DNA of 18,158 nucleotides from CAZDDI01 sp964504195 (lineage in GTDB: Bacteria > Chloroflexota > Anaerolineae > B4-G1 > SLSP01): positions 1 through 18,158 of the forward strand of contig CAZDDI010000072.1 in NCBI GenBank assembly GCA_964504195.1, given 5' to 3'. Shown piece by piece: positions 1 through 6,134 of the stretch. The translations under genes were made by a program, and so were the position numbers. The notes below the pieces were generated by a model, which was not told the DNA's origin, did no database searches, and saw only the letters and a program-made list of their open reading frames with translations. Positions within the stretch are counted from its first letter, which is position 1; every line of letters begins with the position of its first letter.

Positions 1-53
1 AGTGGTACATCATGGCCGTAAATGGGTGGGACATTGTCGGGCGTAAATTGACA
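1..53. mobile_element. Probable terminal end of an IS21-like insertion sequence (rest outside window)
   Basis: Read on the minus strand, the segment begins TGTCAATTTACGCCCGACA at position 53. It then contains a second, related block, ATTTACGGCCATGATG, before leaving the window. A terminal TG (CA on the other strand) plus several short internal copies of a TTTACGSCC motif is what I associate with ends of IS21-family elements. No istA or istB coding sequence is visible because the element would lie to the left of the window. The boundary coincides with the point where the DUF499-like reading frame (54-175) stops resembling its family. The family assignment is from memory of end structure, not from a search, so it is moderate at best. 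The reading frame stays open across this segment, so a divergent DUF499 N-terminus is the alternative. Confidence 0.5.
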
Positions 54-175
54 GGCCCCTCGCGGGCGATGGCGCGGCTCAGATTCACGGCGAAGAGCGC
101 CTCGGAAACGGCATCCTCGCGGATGTCGCGGTGCGGTATGCAGGCGGTGCGCCAGGGGGATAGGGTTTGGGTCAT
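54..175 (-). pseudogene. DUF499-family (COG1483-like) ATPase, 5' fragment, probably interrupted by IS
   Basis: The frame starts with ATG at 175-173, preceded by a strong Shine-Dalgarno (CCGAGGAGGTTCCC, 189-176). It encodes MTQTLSPWRTACIPHRDIRE followed by DAVSEALFAVNLSRAIAREG. The pattern PWR...PHxDI...(A/V)FAxxL is what the N-terminus of DUF499 AAA+ proteins looks like. These are large ATPases commonly encoded with DUF1156 methyltransferases and a helicase in antiphage loci, which fits the methyltransferase and helicase in this window. After about codon 41 the usual family continuation (a D-P-x-x-F-F...T-Y/E-G region) is absent and the sequence becomes IS-end-like (1-53). The frame itself stays open to the window edge (58 codons), so a simple partial gene cut by the window is possible. 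The catalytic ATPase region is not visible. Confidence 0.6.
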
Positions 176-199
176 GGGAACCTCCTCGGAAAAATCTGC

Positions 200-218
200 A
201 AATCACAAATCACAAATC
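200..218. repeat. Short tandem AAATCAC repeat
   Basis: Two and a half copies of a 7-base unit AAATCAC lie directly upstream of the DUF499 Shine-Dalgarno and just before the larger inverted repeat. This looks like a piece of the dispersed short repeats that fill spacers in such genomes. I assign no function. Confidence 0.5.
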
Positions 219-224
219 TCTTTT

Positions 225-291
225 GCCACGAATTGCACGAATTAACACGAAGGTTACGAGATAAATTCGCAAAATTCGTGTAATTCGTGGC
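225..291. repeat. Imperfect hairpin repeat of the GCCACGAATT family
   Basis: GCCACGAATTGCACGAATT (225-243) is complementary to AATTCGTGTAATTCGTGGC (273-291) at 18 of 19 positions, separated by a 29-base loop. The motif resembles a dispersed intergenic repeat I recall from many environmental bacterial genomes. It lies between the divergent DUF499 and Phd genes and might act as a bidirectional transcription barrier, but no U-run follows either arm. It is therefore listed as a repeat rather than a terminator. Confidence 0.75.
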
Positions 292-300
292 TAAGCATCT

Positions 301-326
301 GCGCCAGGCGACTTTGCGCCCTGGCG
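301..326. repeat. Inverted repeat abutting the Phd-PIN promoter
   Basis: CGCCAGGCG (302-310) is matched by CGCCCTGGCG (317-326), an inverted repeat with one bulged base around a short ACTTTG loop. It ends one base before the -35 box of the antitoxin promoter. It could be an operator arm for the antitoxin. It could equally be a fragment of the dispersed repeat whose relative appears at 10898-10932, since both share a TTTGCGCCC core. Confidence 0.5.
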
Positions 327-358
327 TTGAAATTCTCGCGCATTTCGGGTATAATACC
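327..358 (+). promoter_or_regulatory. Sigma70-type promoter and palindromic operator of the Phd-PIN pair
   Basis: The -35 box TTGAAA (327-332) and the perfect -10 box TATAAT (350-355) are separated by 17 bases. An 11-base perfect palindrome, GGTAT-A-ATACC (348-358), is centred on the -10 box. This is a position where an autoregulating antitoxin would block RNA polymerase. Transcription would start about 35 bases before the antitoxin ATG. Autoregulation is inferred from the usual behaviour of Phd/YefM antitoxins. Confidence 0.75.
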
Positions 359-396
359 ATTAACAGCACCAAATTTAGCACCACCGGAGGTGATAA

Positions 397-729
397 ATGA
401 CCACGCGCATTCTACCTATCAGCGATTTGCGGCGGCAGGCCAGTGAGATCATCAACAGCGTGCAGGAAACGCGCGACGCCGTTTACATCACGCAGCATGG
501 CCGCCCGGCAGCTGTGCTGGTCAATTATGAGCAGTACGAGCAAATGCTGCAAGACCTGGAAGACCTCACCGACCGGCTGAGCCTGGAATCCGCCGCCAAA
601 GCGCCGCTCTATCTGTACCCCACCGTGGCGCTGCCCGCTTCCAGCCTGGAAGCCTGGACCAAACTGCTGGATGAAGGGTACGGAGGCGATGCGCTGGCCG
701 ATACCGAAGCGCTCTACGATGAGGTCTAG
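397..729 (+). CDS. Phd/YefM-family antitoxin
   Basis: This 110-residue protein has an N-terminal Phd/YefM fold, recognisable from ISDLRRQASEIINSV (8-22), the strand-turn YITQHGRPAAVLV (30-42) and NYEQYEQM (43-50). That domain binds operator DNA as a dimer. The remaining C-terminal ~60 residues form a divergent tail that would wrap around and neutralise the toxin. The start is decided by an excellent Shine-Dalgarno, GGAGGTGAT (387-394), just before ATG 397. The gene is followed after 2 bases by a PIN-domain toxin, giving a two-gene operon driven by the promoter at 327-355. It is the only plus-strand transcription unit in the window and sits between two minus-strand defence genes, so it was probably inserted independently. 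Family assignment is secure; pairing with the PIN toxin is inferred from adjacency. Confidence 0.9.
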   Translation: MTTRILPISDLRRQASEIINSVQETRDAVYITQHGRPAAVLVNYEQYEQMLQDLEDLTDRLSLESAAKAPLYLYPTVALPASSLEAWTKLLDEGYGGDALADTEALYDEV

Positions 730-731
730 CG

Positions 732-1178
732 ATGCACATTGCCATAGATACCTCTATCCTGGTCGCGCTGCTCAACCGCAATGATCTCTGGACAGCGCAG
801 GCCGAAGCGTTGCAAGCTGCCATCGTGGCGCAAGATCTGCGCCCGATGTACTTCGATTGCGCCGTAGCCGAAGCCGTGAGCGCCGCCGCCCGCCGCCTGC
901 ACGAAAAGGGGCGCGAGGCCGAAGTGATAGAACTCTTGCGCCGCCTGGATAGCCTGGTTCCACGCACAGACATCACCTGGATTCTCCCCGATGTGCCCCG
1001 CCTGTACCCCGCCGTGCTGGACTTGATGCGCGAGTCCGGCGGCGAATTGAACTTCAACGACGCGCTGATGGCCCTGGCCTGCCGCGAGCGCGAGATTCCC
1101 CTCATTGCCAGCTTCGACCCCGATTTCGACCGTATCCCGTGGATTAAGCGAGTGAGCGGGGCGGATATGAATCTGTAA
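732..1178 (+). CDS. PIN-domain toxin (VapC-like ribonuclease)
   Basis: This 148-residue PIN-domain protein has the expected acidic active-site set: D6 in IDTSILVALL, E47 in AVAEAVSA, D110 in FNDALMA and D129 in SFDPDFD. Such proteins are Mg-dependent endoribonucleases, and VapC members cleave tRNA or rRNA to stop growth. The target here is unknown. The ATG lies 2 bases after the antitoxin stop, with a GAGG ribosome site inside the last antitoxin codons, so translation of the two is probably coupled. All four acidic residues are present and the length is normal, so it looks intact. The 3' end faces the convergent membrane-protein gene with a gap of only 38 bases and no visible terminator hairpin. 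Confidence 0.9.
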   Translation: MHIAIDTSILVALLNRNDLWTAQAEALQAAIVAQDLRPMYFDCAVAEAVSAAARRLHEKGREAEVIELLRRLDSLVPRTDITWILPDVPRLYPAVLDLMRESGGELNFNDALMALACREREIPLIASFDPDFDRIPWIKRVSGADMNL

Positions 1179-1216
1179 CGATGTAATAGCAGCTCCGTCA
1201 ATAAGAACAGATTTGA

Positions 1217-2245
1217 TTAACCACTCGTCGTTTTTCGCTTTCGATAGGTGAATCTCAATATCAATGGATTTAGTACAAATCTAATGAATACTATTTCTAA
1301 AATAATAAGTATGTTACAAGTCAGAATAAAAATTAGTAAAAATCCCGGCAAGAAAATGTATGACAGTATTGACAGTATCAAAATAGGAACCCACTCTGTT
1401 ACTAATGTAATACTTTTAGGTAATCTATAACCAATAACCGATGCATTCTGTACGGCCCATATTATAAACATAAGAAATCCATTCAGAATTGCAAGCCCCA
1501 AATGGCGTCCTTCTAAATTAATCCCATAGGCAATGGAGGGCAATGGTAAAAAATCCGATGCTCTGACAGCAAGATTTGGAGCGAAAATATCGATTTGTCC
1601 TATTATGTCATTGCTACTAAATATACGCATCATCGCATTAAAAATACCTATAAAAAACATAAAAAACATTGGAGCTGTAAATATCCATACTATCAAAGCT
1701 ACAGCAACTAATCTATAGTAAGATTTAAGTGATTTAGGTGGGGAAATACGTTTTTCATACAAAGTCAGATTGTCAGTGTCATCTCGCAAAATCTCCTTTA
1801 ATTTTTTGTTTACATCTTCATTTTGATAATCGGTTTGCTTACCTAGAGAGCCACCAATACTTTGCGCCGTGGGGTTAATAGTTCCAAACACAACTATTTG
1901 AAACATCTGCAATGCCATCAGACTTATTGACGCGAGGAGAGCTAAAATGTATATTGGATTACCTTTTGCGAAGATTAAAATTTGAATAGCAATTTCAAAA
2001 GTAATTTTTCCAAAAGTTGAATGCCACCAAGTTAACAATGAATTCCCCTGAATCCATTTAAGAAACGTTGAAACCCCATAACTTGTTATTAGACATCCAA
2101 CACTAATAGGAGCACAACATAATATGAATATAAATAATAGAAGAGTGGTAATCCAATAAGGTAAAACTCTCAACGCATAATCTTTATCGTCTTCATCCAT
2201 CCTTTTCTCAAAACCCTTGAAATAATGCTCTATTTTATTAAACAT
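1217..2245 (-). CDS. Polytopic membrane protein encoded next to the NACHT NTPase
   Basis: I do not recognise the family. The 342-residue product has 5-6 hydrophobic membrane segments (about residues 30-55, 97-121, 179-203, 249-272 and a long stretch 286-324 that is probably two helices). It has a charged N-terminus (MFNKIEHYFKGFEKRMDEDD), a cytosolic-looking polar loop at ~133-178 and a basic C-terminus (RFTYRKRKTTSG). I chose ATG 2245 because AGGTG (2254-2250) sits just ahead of it and it follows the NACHT stop by 7 bases. A longer frame reaches 2281 but overlaps the NACHT gene. The gene is AT-rich like its upstream neighbour and unlike the flanks. The tight spacing suggests it is the membrane partner or effector of the NACHT protein, which is inference only. 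Confidence 0.8.
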   Translation of the reverse strand: MFNKIEHYFKGFEKRMDEDDKDYALRVLPYWITTLLLFIFILCCAPISVGCLITSYGVSTFLKWIQGNSLLTWWHSTFGKITFEIAIQILIFAKGNPIYILALLASISLMALQMFQIVVFGTINPTAQSIGGSLGKQTDYQNEDVNKKLKEILRDDTDNLTLYEKRISPPKSLKSYYRLVAVALIVWIFTAPMFFMFFIGIFNAMMRIFSSNDIIGQIDIFAPNLAVRASDFLPLPSIAYGINLEGRHLGLAILNGFLMFIIWAVQNASVIGYRLPKSITLVTEWVPILILSILSYIFLPGFLLIFILTCNILIILEIVFIRFVLNPLILRFTYRKRKTTSG

Positions 2246-2252
2246 TTTACAC

Positions 2253-5200
2253 CTACTCTGGTGTCTCAGAATAAATCGCATTTCTATTAAAAAGTTTCAT
2301 GATATCTTCTTTTGCCTCTTTAGGTATATCCAGCGGCAATTTGTCACCTGATGATGTTTCAGCCCCTAGGAGAGAATTAATCAACTGCAAAGCCTGTTTG
2401 TCTTGGTGCAAATCAACCAGTACGCCTATTTTTCCCAACATAACAGAGTTATACTTGTCATCGCGATGAAGTATGCGCAAATTATCAATGATAAATGATG
2501 GTATCAATGAATTAGGGTTGGGCTGACTATTGTTATGAACAATAGCCGCAGCTAAAGCGCGGCGTGTGAAACGCATTCCTTTATAACATAAGTAAAGATG
2601 ATAGTAACATAAATCTTGTTGAGGGTACATTTGATACAATGTGAGCGCTCTGGCTAATGCCTCATCCCAAAGCTCTAAATCTATTAAAATTTGTAAATGC
2701 TGCTTTTTTAATTCAACATTAGTATTATCAAAATCTTGCTTTTCAATTGTCAATAATTTGTATAATTTGTCTGTATGAGAGATAGAAGTAATAAAACCTT
2801 CATTTTGAGAGCTCAATAGAGCTATAGCTTGTTCAACATTACCTTGTTTGCGCTCAAGTAAAGCATGTTCATAACGAGACTGTACAAATTCTGGGTCAAT
2901 AGCCAAACTCTCTGTAAAAGCAGCTCGCGCATTGTCAATATCTCCTATAGCACTCAGAAATCGCCCGCGCGCAAGCCAGAAAACAGGGTCTTTATCAGCG
3001 CATTGCGACCAGAAAGCACACCTTTGTGTTTTATGAATCAAAGAGTTTATTTTCTTTCTTGGCTCTTTATCAATTGTACTATATCGTGCTCCCATTTTTG
3101 AAATATTTGGCATTGACAATGAAAACTGCAACCAGTATTTATAACCTAAATTTGCGCCAAACCCACGCGCAAAAATATTAAAGAAAACAGAACTTATAAT
3201 ACTAGCACCAATGATATTTATAGCCACTAAAGGTAAAGCGAGAAAGGTCATGCGTGTTGTAACACCATGTTTATATAATCCCATTAATAAAGCCCCCTCT
3301 TCCGAGGTAAGTATCGGGGGACAATAAAAAAAACTATGGTTTTCTCGTAATACTTTTCTTACTTTTCTGGCGTATTTTTCAGGAAGATAACACAATTTTA
3401 GAAAATCCGCTGCTCCACAGCGAATGTCCGGTAATGGATCATCCAAAGCAGCTAACAGATAAGGAATCCCTTTATCTTCCAGTTTAACCAGAGCATCAAC
3501 GGCAAGGTAACGCAAATCAGGATCAGCCAATAACCAAGTCAATATTGCTAAATTCAATGGAGCTGCGCTTTTACTTAATTGATTAATCATGGTGAAAACA
3601 TTTGTTTTTTCAAGACATGAAGAATACAAACCCATTTCAATCAGCAACCCCACGGCACGCTGACATTTATCGCTTTCACTCTTGTCTTGTGTCAAGCTAG
3701 TCAAATTACAAGATGCTTCTACAAAGACTTGCACTTCACATAAATCATCTTCAGTTAACAACTCTACTGCCATCCGCCGAGAAAGAATGTTTATCGCTTC
3801 ATCATCTACATTCAAAGCCCCATCAATAATTACCTCTTTGAAATAGTGTCTTGCCCAGTCAGGTGCCCGACTAAGCATGATATATCCGAGTGTTTTTATC
3901 TCAGTTTGTTCATGACTAACAATATGATGTAACAACTCTTGTAATTGTTCATAGCTTAAAACTTCAAGCAGACTGTCAAAAACCTCTTGTATAGCCCAGG
4001 CAATTTGTATTTGAAGTCGGACATCAATACTATTGAGAGCGTCGTTAACTACCTGTAAAACATTCGAAGGTACTCGCTCCAGAGTTAACTTGCCTATCCA
4101 AACTTCTCTAATCACCAACTCGTGCTTATCTGATTCAAATGCTTTCAAGTCAGCTAATAGTTTCATCTTAACCAAAGCTTGCACAGCAGCGCGTCTTATC
4201 TGCCAGGAATTATCTTGGCTCAAAGCTACTATATCCCTTGTGTATTCAATTGCATTGAGGCTTCCTAGAATTTTCAAAATGCCCCGTCGGGTCAATTCTT
4301 TTTCAGTAGGTTTTAAGAGCAAAGCCAGACGTGGTGCCAATTCTTGTCCAATTTCAGATAATGTTCTTGTGGCAATGTCCCAAGTATCGGGATTTTGCAG
4401 GGCTTCAATTAGTTTGGAGCTATAAGCTCTTGACTCTTGTGGTCCCAACATCTCAAACAGGAGCCTTGTACTTTCTGCCCACTTTTCTCCCTGACACGCC
4501 AATAGCGCTAAACTCTCCTGAAATCTTTTATCATTCTCTCCCAGCCGCTTTAGATAAAAAGCCAAAAGAAATTCTAAAAATATTTGATGAGAAAACTCAA
4601 TATATTCAGAAGATTCACTATTAGAAGATTCACTATGCCCAATAATTAATCTTGTTCGCAAAGCTATTTTGATTAATTCACCTGTTTTGGATTTAAAAAG
4701 TCGCTTTATTTCATCTCGTGATAATGGACCTGTTACGTTACGCTGAAGCATATAGTAAGCAACTTTGCCTAGACTAAATAGTACTTCATCTATCTCCTCA
4801 TCACGGATACTGGGCATCTCAGACTTAAATGTTTGGCGAATTACAAATTCGAGCAACTTCCCCTTCTTAGCAGAGGCTTGCATAAGCAATTCCCTGTTAG
4901 CAACCCGATATGCATTACTTAACCTTCTTAAATAAAAAGGATTGCTAATTAGAACTCTAGCAGTATTTGGAGAATTCCACTGTTTACTAACTAAGAGCTC
5001 AAAATCTGGTACATACGTTTTTAGAAATTTATCTATTTCAGATTGACTCAATGGCATTACTTGTAAACACTGCCAATTGGGAGTGCCTATGAAATCATTG
5101 GAACGACAAGAAGCTATTACCATACTTCCATACGCAGATAATTTTTCGATCTCCCTTTCTCTAGGATCTATAACTAACCCCAGTTGAGCTCTGTAATATT

Positions 5201-6134
5201 GTTGATAATTAACAATGATTGATCGAATTAAGCGTAAGGATTCATGTTCCGTTATTTTGTACAGATAATTTAATCTTCTAAGAATTGGTTCCACCTGCTC
5301 CAATCGCGCGAGACGAATCTGCTCTGAACATCTTTCTGGTAATTGGTCCAGCCCATCAAGCAAGAGTAAGAAACCGCCTAATTTAACCAAACCGTCAAAA
5401 TTTCGCGTTATAAAATGTTGTTTACCAACCAATCCGGTTACAAATTCTTCAAGAAATTCCAGAATAGACTTAGTGGTATTTACATAACCAGTCAACGGAA
5501 CATACAAGGGCAAAAACAAGGATTCTTCCCGACGATACTTCCCTATCATCATCAAAGCAAGATATTGTAACATCGTGCTTTTACCAGAACCAGGAGCCCC
5601 AAGCATTACCAAAGAATGATATCTATTCAACACATCTATTAAATTTACTGCGCCTGTGAATGGCAGTTCTTCGTTATACCCTGTTCCTCTTGATACCAGA
5701 TTGAATTCAGGCGTCGGTAAATCGTTCCAGGAATCTGGATTCGTTAACAACTGCATACTTAATTCGACAAAACGCTCGTCGCGAGATTTACGCAAAACCC
5801 GCACTACTTCTTTTTCCATACGATCTAAGAATTCCAATTTACTGCTGCGATGAGCGTTTGGATCAAGCAAGGCATCACTCTCAAGAATTAAACTATCTTT
5901 ATCATATTCCCAATCAGGCGGCATTTTCCTTAGTAGCGTTTCTACAATTTGTCCAGGATGGATTATTCTACTGGAAGCTTGCCTGGAATGGGTCATGCTG
6001 TTGAAGATAAAAACCGGCCCGCTGGGCTTATACACCGCCCCCTGCGACCCGCGCAAATCCACCGCCTCACCCCTATTGACGGCGACCGGTCCCTGGAATT
6101 CGCCTGACAAATCCGGCCCCTTCCTCTCTCCCAT
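2253..6134 (-). CDS. NACHT-domain NTPase with HEAT and TPR repeats (NLR-like defence protein)
   Basis: The 1293-residue product contains a P-loop GAPGSGKST (179-187), Walker B FLLLLDGLDQLPE (255-267), a sensor-like VIASCRSNDF (339-348) and the winged-helix signature FSHQIFLEFLLAFYL (514-528). Together these mark a NACHT STAND NTPase. HEAT-like helical repeats follow (~600-920), then a hydrophobic segment at 962-989 that may contact or cross the membrane. TPR-like repeats are at ~1052-1110 and ~1145-1200. Bacterial NACHT proteins oligomerise on sensing phage and activate an effector. No nuclease-like domain is seen in the short N-terminus, so the effector may be the neighbouring membrane protein. 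ATG 6134 overlaps the methyltransferase TGA (TGATG) and has a GGAGG site. The open frame extends to 6614 but that part is antisense-frame shadow. The first ~40 codons are GC-rich, the rest AT-rich. Confidence 0.88.
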   Translation of the reverse strand: MGERKGPDLSGEFQGPVAVNRGEAVDLRGSQGAVYKPSGPVFIFNSMTHSRQASSRIIHPGQIVETLLRKMPPDWEYDKDSLILESDALLDPNAHRSSKLEFLDRMEKEVVRVLRKSRDERFVELSMQLLTNPDSWNDLPTPEFNLVSRGTGYNEELPFTGAVNLIDVLNRYHSLVMLGAPGSGKSTMLQYLALMMIGKYRREESLFLPLYVPLTGYVNTTKSILEFLEEFVTGLVGKQHFITRNFDGLVKLGGFLLLLDGLDQLPERCSEQIRLARLEQVEPILRRLNYLYKITEHESLRLIRSIIVNYQQYYRAQLGLVIDPREREIEKLSAYGSMVIASCRSNDFIGTPNWQCLQVMPLSQSEIDKFLKTYVPDFELLVSKQWNSPNTARVLISNPFYLRRLSNAYRVANRELLMQASAKKGKLLEFVIRQTFKSEMPSIRDEEIDEVLFSLGKVAYYMLQRNVTGPLSRDEIKRLFKSKTGELIKIALRTRLIIGHSESSNSESSEYIEFSHQIFLEFLLAFYLKRLGENDKRFQESLALLACQGEKWAESTRLLFEMLGPQESRAYSSKLIEALQNPDTWDIATRTLSEIGQELAPRLALLLKPTEKELTRRGILKILGSLNAIEYTRDIVALSQDNSWQIRRAAVQALVKMKLLADLKAFESDKHELVIREVWIGKLTLERVPSNVLQVVNDALNSIDVRLQIQIAWAIQEVFDSLLEVLSYEQLQELLHHIVSHEQTEIKTLGYIMLSRAPDWARHYFKEVIIDGALNVDDEAINILSRRMAVELLTEDDLCEVQVFVEASCNLTSLTQDKSESDKCQRAVGLLIEMGLYSSCLEKTNVFTMINQLSKSAAPLNLAILTWLLADPDLRYLAVDALVKLEDKGIPYLLAALDDPLPDIRCGAADFLKLCYLPEKYARKVRKVLRENHSFFYCPPILTSEEGALLMGLYKHGVTTRMTFLALPLVAINIIGASIISSVFFNIFARGFGANLGYKYWLQFSLSMPNISKMGARYSTIDKEPRKKINSLIHKTQRCAFWSQCADKDPVFWLARGRFLSAIGDIDNARAAFTESLAIDPEFVQSRYEHALLERKQGNVEQAIALLSSQNEGFITSISHTDKLYKLLTIEKQDFDNTNVELKKQHLQILIDLELWDEALARALTLYQMYPQQDLCYYHLYLCYKGMRFTRRALAAAIVHNNSQPNPNSLIPSFIIDNLRILHRDDKYNSVMLGKIGVLVDLHQDKQALQLINSLLGAETSSGDKLPLDIPKEAKEDIMKLFNRNAIYSETPE

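Noticed and set aside
566..1201. 211-codon minus-strand open frame opposite Phd and PIN
   Set aside because: It covers both toxin and antitoxin genes, whose motifs and ribosome sites are clear, and its product is Arg/Ser-rich with no domain.
1179..1216. Transcription terminator between the convergent PIN and membrane-protein genes
   Set aside because: The 38-base gap has no stable hairpin followed by a T-run on either strand.
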